The notes beneath the pieces are model-generated. The model saw nothing but the letters and a program-made list of their open reading frames with translations. It did not search any database and was not told the DNA's origin. Positions 25,751 through 33,831 of a stretch of DNA of 64,000 nt are shown here, in pieces; position 1 is the stretch's first letter; every line of letters begins with the position of its first letter. The position numbers and the translations under genes were made by a program. Source of the DNA: DATMQA01 sp035566895 (lineage in GTDB: Bacteria; Verrucomicrobiota; Verrucomicrobiia; Limisphaerales; UBA8199); NCBI GenBank assembly GCA_035566895.1, contig DATMQA010000029.1, positions 1-64,000 on the forward strand, read 5' to 3'.

Positions 25751-26643
25751 GTAGGGATGGTTTCGAGTTTGGGTTCTACGTTCCGAGCGAAGATCGGCGC
25801 CTGCGGACGGTATTCGGCCGGCGCGAGTGGAGGCGATGCTGGCGGTTTTGAAAAAGCGTTGCTTTTCTTGTGGGCGCGTTCCTCCAGAAAGGTGATGAGT
25901 TGCTCTCGCAACTTGTAGTAATCGGGATGTTCCATCACGGCCTTGCGCTCGCGCGGGCGTGGGAAGGGAACTTCGAGAATTTCGCCGACTTCGGCTTCGG
26001 GGCCATCGGTCATGCAGACGATGCGGTCGGCGAGAAACAGCGCTTCGTCCACGTCGTGCGTGACCATGAAGGCCGTGACTTTGTTGTTTCGCCAAAGGTG
26101 GATGAGCACCTGTTGCAGCTCGTAGCGTGTCAGCGAGTCAAGCATTCCGAACGGCTCATCGAGCAGCAGCAGTTTGGGTTTTAAAGCGAACGCGCGAGCG
26201 ATCCCGACGCGCTGCCTCATGCCCTGGGAGAGTTCCGCGGGCTTCTTGTGCATCGCCTCGCCCAGGCCGACCACGGTCAGATAATACTCGACGATCTCGC
26301 GCCGCTCCTCCCGGCTGGCCGTGTAAAAGACCTGGTCCACACCGAGCATCACATTCTCGAAGGCCGTCATCCAGGGCAGCAGGCAGGGCGACTGGAAAAC
26401 CAGCCCGCGATCCGGCCCGGGTCCGGCCAGCTCCCGGCCGGCAAGAATGATGCCGCCGCCGGTGATTTCAGTAAGCCCAGCCAGCATGGAAAGGACTGTG
26501 CTCTTGCCGCAGCCAGAGTGGCCGATGAGAGCGACGAATTCACCCTTGCGGATGCGGAGGTTGAAATCCCTCACGACCACCATCGCGCCTTGCGCACTCG
26601 CGTAATGCTTTGTCAGATTTGAAAGTTCGACGTAGTCGCTCAT
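25747..26643 (-). CDS. nrtD: nitrate ABC transporter ATPase, NrtD type
   Basis: 298 residues. Complete nucleotide-binding domain: Walker A GHSGCGKST, signature LSQGMRQRVG, Walker B LLLLDEPFGMLD and switch histidine in VTHDVDEALFLADRI. It belongs to the nitrate/sulfonate/taurine ATPase family, and the post-H-loop sequence VCMTDGPEAEVGEIL is typical of NrtD. Its start overlaps the stop of the other ATPase by four bases, and the pair probably forms an NrtC-NrtD heterodimer. The proline-rich C-terminal tail is unassigned. Confidence 0.9.
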   Translation of the reverse strand: MSDYVELSNLTKHYASAQGAMVVVRDFNLRIRKGEFVALIGHSGCGKSTVLSMLAGLTEITGGGIILAGRELAGPGPDRGLVFQSPCLLPWMTAFENVMLGVDQVFYTASREERREIVEYYLTVVGLGEAMHKKPAELSQGMRQRVGIARAFALKPKLLLLDEPFGMLDSLTRYELQQVLIHLWRNNKVTAFMVTHDVDEALFLADRIVCMTDGPEAEVGEILEVPFPRPRERKAVMEHPDYYKLREQLITFLEERAHKKSNAFSKPPASPPLAPAEYRPQAPIFARNVEPKLETIPT

Positions 26644-27542
26644 TCTACCTCAACCATTTCTTTCTTGATCTCGCTGCGGCGCTTTGGTCCGGGGCGGCCC
26701 GCTAAAACCGCGCGGGGACGGCTAAGGTCCTCGGGCTCGATGTCCGGCAGCACGAGTTTCTTCGTCAGTGTCGTGTGCCGCTGGGCTTTCGAATTCAACA
26801 GAAAATCAGTAATGTCGCGCCGCAGTTCTTTGAAGCGGCCATCATGGTTGATGGCTTTGCGGTCGCGCGGTCGGGGAATCCCGACTTTGAACGACGGTCC
26901 CAACGTCGCGCCCGGTCCCGCGGTTAGCGGAATAATGCGATCGGCCAGATAAATGCCTTCATCGGGGTCATTCGTGATCAGCACGACCGTCTTTTGGTTC
27001 TGGCGCCAAATGGTGGAAATCTCGTCCTGGAGCGTCGCGCGGGTGAGCGCGTCGAGAGCGGACAGCGGCTCATCCAGCAGCAGGATTTGCGGCTCCATCG
27101 CGAGCGCGCGGGCCACGCTGACCCGCTGCTTCATTCCCCCGGACAGTTCGCCGGGTCGCTTGTCTCGCGCGGCGGTGAGATTGACCAGGGCAATGAATTT
27201 CCCGACGTGCGTCTTTTTTTTCTGCGCCGACCAGTTTGGATTCACCCGATCTACCGCCAGGAAAATGTTTTCCGAAACCGTGAGCCACGGCAGCAGCGAA
27301 TAATTTTGAAAGACGACACCGCGGTCGGGCCCGGGCTCAGTGATTTCTAGATCATTCAACTTGACGACACCTGAATCCGGCCGCAGCAAACCGGCCATCA
27401 ACGAGATGAGCGTGGTCTTGCCGGAGCCGCTGAACCCGACGATGGCCACGAACTCGCCCTTCTCGATGTGCAGGTTAATATCCTTGAGCACCGGCAAGCC
27501 GCCGAAAGATTTGCTGACGTTTTTTAGTTCGAGGAAAGCCAT
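26640..27542 (-). CDS. nrtC: nitrate ABC transporter ATPase, NrtC type lacking the sensor domain
   Basis: 300 residues. Walker A GFSGSGKTT, signature LSGGMKQRVS and Walker B ILLLDEPLSALD are intact. The switch (H-loop) histidine is replaced by Asn in LITNDPDEGIYLADRI. Cyanobacterial NrtC is about 650 residues because it carries a C-terminal NrtA-like regulatory domain. That domain is missing here, and a free cytosolic NrtA-like protein is encoded three genes upstream. Probably one half of an asymmetric ATPase pair with the NrtD-type protein. Confidence 0.88.
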   Translation of the reverse strand: MAFLELKNVSKSFGGLPVLKDINLHIEKGEFVAIVGFSGSGKTTLISLMAGLLRPDSGVVKLNDLEITEPGPDRGVVFQNYSLLPWLTVSENIFLAVDRVNPNWSAQKKKTHVGKFIALVNLTAARDKRPGELSGGMKQRVSVARALAMEPQILLLDEPLSALDALTRATLQDEISTIWRQNQKTVVLITNDPDEGIYLADRIIPLTAGPGATLGPSFKVGIPRPRDRKAINHDGRFKELRRDITDFLLNSKAQRHTTLTKKLVLPDIEPEDLSRPRAVLAGRPGPKRRSEIKKEMVEVE

Positions 27543-27555
27543 GGAAACAAAATGC

Positions 27556-28341
27556 TCACGCTGTCTTGAAGCTCCCTTCTACCACGCTCATCAGCCGGTC
27601 CAGCGCGAAACCGACCAAGCCGATGGTGAGAATGCACAGAATGATGTGCGAGTAATTCAAAGCGTTGTATTCCTGCCAGAGGAATCCGCCTACGCCCGGC
27701 CGCCCAGTCAGCATTTCTGCCGCGACAATCACTAGCCAGGCAATGCCCAGGCTTAAGCGAAAGCCCGTGAACATGTACGGCAGCGTCGCGGGGATGAGCA
27801 CTTTGAACAGCGTCTTGCTGCGCGAAAGCTTGAGCACCTTCGCCACGTTGAGATAATCCTGCGGAATCGCGCGCACGCCGACGGCGGTGTTCAATACCGT
27901 CGGCCACATCGCGCAAACGGCAATGGTAAAGAGCGCCCCAAGGTCGGAGGCGCTCTTTCCCGCGCTCAAAAAGAGCACCAATCCCAACGGCAGCCACGCC
28001 AGCGGCGATACCGGGCGCAGGATTTGGATGATGGGGTCGAATGCCTTCGCAAAAGGTTTCGACAGCCCCAGCATGAAACCAATGGGCGTCCCGACGACGA
28101 GCGCGAGGGCGTAGCCCTTAGCGACCAGCAGCAGGGAATACCAGGTGAAGCGCAGGATGCCCTGGTCCATTTCACCTCGTTTCTCGAAGGGTTTCAGGAT
28201 GTAATCCTTGCTTTCCTGCCAGGTTTTGCCGGGTGAAGGCAAATCTTTCGAGACCGTCTGGCTTAAGATGTGCCAGACCACCACCGCCGCCATGAATCCC
28301 AGCAGCGGAAGAATCAGCCAGTCGAGTTTGAATTTTCTCAT
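27556..28341 (-). CDS. nrtB: nitrate ABC transporter permease
   Basis: 261 residues with about six membrane segments. The coupling-loop region is typical of the nitrate/taurine permease family: IPQDYLNVAKVLKLSRSKTLFKVLIPATLPYMFTG, with AAEMLTGRPGVGGFLWQEYN near the end. It lies 28 bp after nrtA and 13 bp before nrtC and would form the inner-membrane channel as a homodimer. Confidence 0.92.
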   Translation of the reverse strand: MRKFKLDWLILPLLGFMAAVVVWHILSQTVSKDLPSPGKTWQESKDYILKPFEKRGEMDQGILRFTWYSLLLVAKGYALALVVGTPIGFMLGLSKPFAKAFDPIIQILRPVSPLAWLPLGLVLFLSAGKSASDLGALFTIAVCAMWPTVLNTAVGVRAIPQDYLNVAKVLKLSRSKTLFKVLIPATLPYMFTGFRLSLGIAWLVIVAAEMLTGRPGVGGFLWQEYNALNYSHIILCILTIGLVGFALDRLMSVVEGSFKTA

Positions 28342-28369
28342 ACCTGTATCTCTTCAGCGTGTGTCCGCT

Positions 28370-29653
28370 TCAGCCTTTGAGGTTGTTCACCGCGAAGCCT
28401 TTCGCGTAACCCTCCAGGTCGCCTTTCGGATCAAACGCCACACCGTCGAAGAGCGTTTCCGGGTCATTGTTCTCGCCTCCGTGCGCATAGCCGATTTCCT
28501 TCATCGCCTCCTCGTAAATGTCCGCGCGCATGACCTCCTTGGCGATGCCGGCGTAGTTCGGCGTGCCGGCGACCAGGCCCCAGCGGCGGTATTGCGTCAG
28601 AAACCATTTGCAGTACTTCGGCTGGGGATAGTTGCAGTTGCGTTTGCTGAAGTGCATGTAGAACTCGTCCTGCTTTTGCCGCCCGTCGCCGTAGTCGTAA
28701 TGGCCCTGCAAACGGCCGAGGATGATGTTCTTGTCGCAGTTGATGTAGGTGGCGCGGGAAACGAGCTCGCATTGTTCGGGGCGGTTGTTCAGATCGTCCA
28801 GCCACACGCTCGCTTCGTGCAACGCCTTCAGCACGGCTTTGACGGTCTTCGGATTCTTGTCAGCGAACTCACCGAGAAAGGCGCAGACCTTTTCGGGGTG
28901 ATCCTTCCACAGGTCTTGCGTCGAGACGGACGTGAACCCGATGCCGTCGGTGATGGCGCGGGCGTTCCACGGTTCGCCGACGCAGAAGCCATCCATCTTG
29001 CCAATTTTCATGTTGGAAACCATCTGCGCGGGCGGCACGACGATGAGGCTCACGTCCTTGTCGGGATTGATGCCGCCGGCGCCCAGGAAGTAGCGCATCC
29101 ACATCGCGTGCGTGCCCGGCGGAAAGGTCATGGCAAACGTGAGCGGTTCGCCCAGCTTTTTCGCCTTTTCTTCGAACGTTTTCAGCGCCTTCGGGTCGCT
29201 GGAAACTTTGCCTTTCCATTCTGTCTTGAGGGTGATGGCCTGGCCGTTGCGGTTCAGCAGCCACGGAATGATCATCGGCTTGCGGGGCGAACCCGCCAGG
29301 CCCATTGTGCTGGCGATGGGCATGCCGATGAGCATGTGAGTCGCCTGGAGCACGCCGCTGCTGAGGTTGTCGCGAATGGCCGCCCAGTTCGCGCCTTTTA
29401 GCACCGTTGAATCGATGCCGTATTTTTTGAACAAGCCTTTCTCGTGCGCAATGACGATGGGTGAGCAATCCGTCAGTGCGATGATGCCAAACTTCATCGC
29501 GGAGGTTTCCGGCGCATCGCTGGCGAAGGCCGTGCCGACCCAGCCCTTCGGCAGACCGGCTAAGAGCGCGGCGAGCGTCGCGCCTTTGGCGGTCCGGGCA
29601 AGAAAGTCGCGGCGGTTGAGCTCAGACGAGCAAGAATTCTTTTTTGGTTTCAT
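28370..29653 (-). CDS. nrtA: periplasmic nitrate-binding protein, Tat-exported
   Basis: 427 residues from the ATG at 29653. A twin-arginine signal (NRRDFLARTAKGATLAALLAG, cleavage likely after GTAFA) precedes a CmpA/NrtA-family binding domain: FGIIALTDCSPIVIAHEKGLF, MLIGMPIASTMG, GDGRQKQDEFYMHF and YCKWFLTQYRRWGLV. It would capture nitrate or nitrite in the periplasm for NrtB. It overlaps the upstream gene by 32 bp. Confidence 0.92.
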   Translation of the reverse strand: MKPKKNSCSSELNRRDFLARTAKGATLAALLAGLPKGWVGTAFASDAPETSAMKFGIIALTDCSPIVIAHEKGLFKKYGIDSTVLKGANWAAIRDNLSSGVLQATHMLIGMPIASTMGLAGSPRKPMIIPWLLNRNGQAITLKTEWKGKVSSDPKALKTFEEKAKKLGEPLTFAMTFPPGTHAMWMRYFLGAGGINPDKDVSLIVVPPAQMVSNMKIGKMDGFCVGEPWNARAITDGIGFTSVSTQDLWKDHPEKVCAFLGEFADKNPKTVKAVLKALHEASVWLDDLNNRPEQCELVSRATYINCDKNIILGRLQGHYDYGDGRQKQDEFYMHFSKRNCNYPQPKYCKWFLTQYRRWGLVAGTPNYAGIAKEVMRADIYEEAMKEIGYAHGGENNDPETLFDGVAFDPKGDLEGYAKGFAVNNLKG

Positions 29654-30734
29654 GTTTAGTATTGGCGGCCTTGGGCGAGAAACGGTCCAGGCGAAGCGCC
29701 TGTTCGTATATGTCCGTTCGGAACACACGCCGGCCCAGCGCGGCATTGAGGACGGCGGGGTCCTTGCACAGCCCGCTTTGCCGCAGGTGTTGCAGCACCC
29801 ACGCGGCCTTATCGGCCGACGGTTCATTGGCTTCCTGGCGGTGAAAGACGGTGAAATCCGGGAACGAACGGACACGGCCATGGCCGAAATCAAATTCACC
29901 ATGTATCCCGGCGCGCAGCGCCTTTTCCGGCGCACCGACGTATTCCGGGCGGGCTAGAGTGGTGATGACCCGGGCTCGGTTTTCCGGGGTATCGCAAAAC
30001 GCGCAGGCCTCGAGCAACGCCGCTACTAGCGCGAGGTGCTCGCGCTCGCGCCGTTCGGCAAACTCACGGCGGACAATCAAAACCTTTTCCGGATGGCCGG
30101 GGGCCAGGTCGGCGCTGGCCGCCACACTCCAGCCCTCCCGCGACTGCACCGCCATGGAATTCCACGGCTCGCCCGCACAAAAGCCGTCGAGATTCCCGGC
30201 CTTGAGGTTGGCGACCATCAGGGGCGGCGGCACGATGACAATCCGTGCATCGCGCTCGGGCCGGATCCCGGCGGCAATCAACCAGCCGCGCAGCAGGAAG
30301 TTGTGCGAGGAGAAAGGGTAAACGACGCCGAAGGTGAAAGTTTTTGTGCCGCGCATGTTCTGAATTTCCGCGCGCAGCGTCGCTGCATCGCGCACGCCGG
30401 ATTTCCAGAGTCGGTTTGACAGCGTAATGGCATTGCCGTGGAGATTGAGCACCAGCCCAGTCAGGCAATCGCATTTGATTGATCCCAGTCCCAGCGTCGC
30501 TGCGAAGGGCATGCCGGCCACCGCGTGCGCCGCATCCAGTTCGCCGTAAATGATCTTGTCGCGGATCGTCGCCCAACCGAGTTCGCGGCTGAGGACGACC
30601 TGGATTCCGAACTTACGGAACAAACCGAGTTCGCGCGCCATGATCAACGGCGCGCAATCCGTCAGCGGCACAAAGCCGAGCCGCAGCGCCCGGGGCGGCT
30701 TAGTCAATTTCACGGTTTGTATTTCTTTGGCCAT
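29622..30734 (-). CDS. cytosolic NrtA/NasS-like nitrate-sensing protein
   Basis: 370 residues from the ATG at 30734. It is a full NrtA-family domain (LRLGFVPLTDCAPLIMARELGLF, AVAGMPFAATLGLG, DGFCAGEPWNSMA, KAAWVLQHLRQSGLC) but has no signal peptide or membrane segment, so it should stay in the cytoplasm. The family includes NasS, the nitrate sensor that sequesters the antiterminator NasT, and the C-terminal domain of cyanobacterial NrtC. No nasT (ANTAR) gene is present. It is the first gene of the operon, facing the LysR gene, so a sensing role in uptake or transcription is plausible. Confidence 0.85.
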   Translation of the reverse strand: MAKEIQTVKLTKPPRALRLGFVPLTDCAPLIMARELGLFRKFGIQVVLSRELGWATIRDKIIYGELDAAHAVAGMPFAATLGLGSIKCDCLTGLVLNLHGNAITLSNRLWKSGVRDAATLRAEIQNMRGTKTFTFGVVYPFSSHNFLLRGWLIAAGIRPERDARIVIVPPPLMVANLKAGNLDGFCAGEPWNSMAVQSREGWSVAASADLAPGHPEKVLIVRREFAERREREHLALVAALLEACAFCDTPENRARVITTLARPEYVGAPEKALRAGIHGEFDFGHGRVRSFPDFTVFHRQEANEPSADKAAWVLQHLRQSGLCKDPAVLNAALGRRVFRTDIYEQALRLDRFSPKAANTKHETKKEFLLV

Positions 30735-30849
30735 TGCACGGCAGATTTCTGCTGCCGCGCTGGATTTAGCGGCGTTGGTGCCAGTTGGCGGATTTGGTGC
30801 AAGGAATGCTTCGCTTAATGCGCATGGAAACCATGAATGGGATTCATAC
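30735..30849. promoter_or_regulatory. divergent control region with nested palindromes
   Basis: This 115-bp gap separates the nitrate operon from its divergent LysR regulator. At 30823-30855 are three overlapping inverted repeats: CATGG-AAA-CCATG (30823-30835), ATGAAT-GGG-ATTCAT (30833-30847) and ATTCAT-AC-ATGAAT (30842-30855). The last one covers the LysR start codon. This is a good candidate binding site for the regulator itself, and occupancy would also block its own translation start region. Confidence 0.6.
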
Positions 30850-31767
30850 ATGAATAACCCGCTGGACAGCCGGCAGGTTCGCGCGTTTTGCGTGTTGGCT
30901 CGCACGGGGAGCTTTACGCAGGCGGCCCGCGAGCTGCACGTCACCCAATCGGGCGTAAGCCATGCGATGAAAGCTCTGGAACGCGATGTGGGCTGTCGTC
31001 TTTTAGACAGGCTGGGCAGAAAAGTTGTGCTCACCGAGGCCGGGGAACAGCTCCTGCATCACGCCAAAAAGATTTTGCAGGAGATGGAAACCGCGCGCGA
31101 AACCATGACCCAACTGGGCAAATGGGGGCGGGGCCGGTTGCGGCTCGGCGCCAGCACCACCGCTTGCCAGCACGTCATCCCGGCCGTGCTGCGAGAGTTC
31201 AAGGAAAGCTTCCCCCACCATGCCATCACGATTGAACCTGGCGACACGCCGGCCCTGGTGGAGTTGCTGCTCCGGCATCGGATCGATCTGGCCCTGACAC
31301 TCGAGGCCGACAAAGAACCGCAACTTGCCTTCCACCCGCTCTTCTCGGACGAACTCCAGTTCATCGTGGGAGCGCTGCATCCCTGGGCCCAGGCCGGCCG
31401 CGTCGAACGAGCCCAGATCCCCCGGCAGAAATACATCCTTTACAATAAAACCAGCATCACGTTCCGACTGATCCAAAATTACTTCAGCGGCGAGCAGATG
31501 GTGCTCAACACGGTGATCGAGCTTGGCAGCATGGAGGCGACCAAGGAGTTGGTGAAGCTGGGGCTCGGCGTGAGCATCGTCGCGCCGTGGATCGCGCGCC
31601 GGGAAATCGAGGAGGGGTCACTCGTGGCGCTGCCGCTGGGCCGGCGCAAGCTCGAGCGCCGCTGGGGCCTTCTCCACTGGCACGGCAAACGGCTCAACCT
31701 GGCTGAAGAAACTTTTGTTGGCCTGTGCGAATCGGCGACCACTTTGTTGGAAACGAAAGCGGCCTGA
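30850..31767 (+). CDS. LysR-family transcriptional regulator of the nitrate operon
   Basis: 305 residues from the ATG at 30850; the open frame extends upstream into non-coding sequence. The winged helix-turn-helix spans residues 5-62 (FCVLARTGSFTQAARELHVTQSGVSHAMKALE). A periplasmic-binding-fold effector domain follows (RLRLGASTTACQHVIPAVLREF, LGLGVSIVAPW). It is divergent from the nitrate operon with only 115 bp between, the standard LysR arrangement, so it probably activates the operon in response to nitrogen status. Its effector is unknown. Confidence 0.9.
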   Translation: MNNPLDSRQVRAFCVLARTGSFTQAARELHVTQSGVSHAMKALERDVGCRLLDRLGRKVVLTEAGEQLLHHAKKILQEMETARETMTQLGKWGRGRLRLGASTTACQHVIPAVLREFKESFPHHAITIEPGDTPALVELLLRHRIDLALTLEADKEPQLAFHPLFSDELQFIVGALHPWAQAGRVERAQIPRQKYILYNKTSITFRLIQNYFSGEQMVLNTVIELGSMEATKELVKLGLGVSIVAPWIARREIEEGSLVALPLGRRKLERRWGLLHWHGKRLNLAEETFVGLCESATTLLETKAA

Positions 31768-31779
31768 CCCAGGACTCTT

Positions 31780-32655
31780 TCACACATTGGAACGAAATTG
31801 TTCCATTACGGCGGACATATCTTTGTCGCCCTGGCCGGCGGCGATCGATTGGTTAAAGACTTCGAGAGCGGAAGCTGCCGTTGTCAGTTTGAGCAAATGC
31901 TGCTGGCCTTCGGCAATGGCATACCCGAGGTCCTTGGCCATCAGCCGCAGGAGAAAATTCGGTGTATAGTCGCGCGCGGTCATGCGGTCGGAGAGCGTCC
32001 GGAGGAGCGGGCTGCCGGGAGCGCCGGTTGTAAGGACCTCGATAGCCTGGTCGCGTGTGAGTCCGCCTCTTTCGATTAGGGCGAGAGCTTCGGCAAGGGA
32101 GGCGACCTGGACCCCGCAGAGAAAATTGTTGATGAGCTTAAGCAAGGCGCCGCTGCCGGTCTGACCAAGATGAATAAGCGCGCGGCCCATGGCCGAGAAA
32201 GCCGGACGCGCGATTTCCAGCGCGGCGGCGGGTCCGCCGACGAGGAAGCAGAGTTCGCCGGAGGCTGCCTGTGATTTGCTGCCGGTTACCGGCGCATCCA
32301 GCAGCTCACATCCGCCGGCCGAGGCGGCAGCGGCCAGTTCCTTCACCCACCCCAAGGAGAGCGTGCTCGATTCGACCAATACAGCCCCTTTAGTTGAGCC
32401 GGCCAGGGCGCCGTTTTCACCCAACCATATGCTGCGGGAAGCGGCGTCATCGGCCACCATACTGAAGATGACCTGGGCATGTGCGGCGGCGTCTCGCGGT
32501 GTGGCGGCAACTTGCGCGCCCGAGGTCTTTAACGCGGCGGCCTTCTCCGCACTCCGGTTATAGACCGTCAAAGGGAATCCATTCGCGAGGAGACGGCACG
32601 CCATTCCCGCACCCATCAATCCCAGGCCGCAAAACGCCACATGAGGTTTTGACAT
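31780..32655 (-). CDS. beta-hydroxyacid dehydrogenase, HIBADH/GarR family
   Basis: 291 residues. It has an N-terminal Rossmann motif (FCGLGLMGAGMACRLL) and NADP-type sequence after it (VYNRSAEKAAAL). The family substrate-binding motif is APVTGSKSQAASGELCFLVGG, with the catalytic Lys region GALLKLINNFL and the conserved KDLGYAI. Members oxidise tartronate semialdehyde/glycerate, 3-hydroxyisobutyrate or similar acids. It follows a sugar-acid dehydratase with 3 bp between, so a role in the same catabolic pathway is likely. Exact substrate undetermined. Confidence 0.88.
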   Translation of the reverse strand: MSKPHVAFCGLGLMGAGMACRLLANGFPLTVYNRSAEKAAALKTSGAQVAATPRDAAAHAQVIFSMVADDAASRSIWLGENGALAGSTKGAVLVESSTLSLGWVKELAAAASAGGCELLDAPVTGSKSQAASGELCFLVGGPAAALEIARPAFSAMGRALIHLGQTGSGALLKLINNFLCGVQVASLAEALALIERGGLTRDQAIEVLTTGAPGSPLLRTLSDRMTARDYTPNFLLRLMAKDLGYAIAEGQQHLLKLTTAASALEVFNQSIAAGQGDKDMSAVMEQFRSNV

Positions 32656-32658
32656 AGT

Positions 32659-33831
32659 TCATTCAATTACGGTGAACCGTTTGAGTCCCTCTTCATTGAT
32701 CGTCACGCCGAGGCCGGGAACCTTCTCGTCCAGGTCAATGAACCCATCTTTGGGCATCGGTTCACCCTTAAAAATGTACCAGAACAACTCGTTACCGACC
32801 TCGACATCCACCGGTGGAAAGAATTCCGCCATCGGCGAGTTGAGGCTGGCCATCACGACATGAAAATTATGCATTTGGCCGGCGTGCGGGATGACGGGCA
32901 CCGAGTGGGCTTCGGCGAGCGCGGCGATCTTGCGGGCTTGCGTCAGCCCGCCGACCCGGTTGGTGTCGAACTGGATGTAATCCACCGCGCGCGCTTCCAA
33001 CAACTCACGAAAACCATAAACCGTAAATTCATGTTCGCCTCCGGCGATGGGGATTCGGCCGCACCGTTTTAGCTCGGCATAGCCGTGGATGTCGTCCGGG
33101 ATGACCGGCTCTTCGAGCCAGCGCAGGTTGAAGGGCTCGAGCAGCGGCAGCATTCGTTTGGCGTAATCGAGATTCCAGCCCATATAAGCGTCCGCCATGA
33201 TGTCGATGCCGTCACCGACGGTCTCGCGCACGGTGCGGATCAGGTCGAGATTGCGCTGCATGCCCTCGGCGGCGTCGGTTGGCCCCCAGCCGAACCGGAG
33301 TTTCATCGCGCGGTATCCTTCCTTTTTGTAGCGCGCCGCTTCGGCGGCGAGTTCCTCGAGCGGCGTGCTGTAAAGGCGGCTGGCATAAACGGGGATACGC
33401 GCCTTTGTGCGTCCACCCAACAACCGATAAACCGGCTGCCCGGCGGCCTTGCCAAGCAGGTCCCAGAGGGCGATATCCACCGCGCTGATCGCGACCATGC
33501 CAATGCCCCTGCGGCCAAACGCCATGGTTTTTCGATACAAGTGTTGCCAGAGGAATTCGAGGTCCCACGGATCCGCTCCGAGCAGCAGCGGTTTTAAGTA
33601 GAGGTCGATAACCTGCTTGGTGACGCGCGGCGCCAGCGCGGCGTTGCCGATGCCCACGAGGCCGTTGTCGGTGAAGATTTCAACGACCAGCCAGCCATGG
33701 AAGGTGAAGGTGCCCATCGAGGCCTGCGGCAACGAAAGGAGGTCCATGGGATTAGTGCAGAAATGGGGCGGCAACGGCACGGTTTTACCGCGCCACTCGA
33801 CGACTCGTGTCCGAATCTCTTTGATCTTCAT
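32659..33831 (-). CDS. enolase-superfamily sugar-acid dehydratase
   Basis: 390 residues of the mandelate racemase/muconate lactonizing enzyme type. Visible are the three metal ligands in IMADAYMGW (Asp), RWLEEPV (Glu) and AGGEHEF (Glu), the KLRFGWGP strand, and the catalytic His in VIPHAGQMHNFH. The sequence is closest in style to L-rhamnonate dehydratase and relatives, which dehydrate aldonic acids to 2-keto-3-deoxy acids. Its gene overlaps the MFS transporter by 47 bp. Substrate assignment would need structure or assay. Confidence 0.88.
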   Translation of the reverse strand: MKIKEIRTRVVEWRGKTVPLPPHFCTNPMDLLSLPQASMGTFTFHGWLVVEIFTDNGLVGIGNAALAPRVTKQVIDLYLKPLLLGADPWDLEFLWQHLYRKTMAFGRRGIGMVAISAVDIALWDLLGKAAGQPVYRLLGGRTKARIPVYASRLYSTPLEELAAEAARYKKEGYRAMKLRFGWGPTDAAEGMQRNLDLIRTVRETVGDGIDIMADAYMGWNLDYAKRMLPLLEPFNLRWLEEPVIPDDIHGYAELKRCGRIPIAGGEHEFTVYGFRELLEARAVDYIQFDTNRVGGLTQARKIAALAEAHSVPVIPHAGQMHNFHVVMASLNSPMAEFFPPVDVEVGNELFWYIFKGEPMPKDGFIDLDEKVPGLGVTINEEGLKRFTVIE

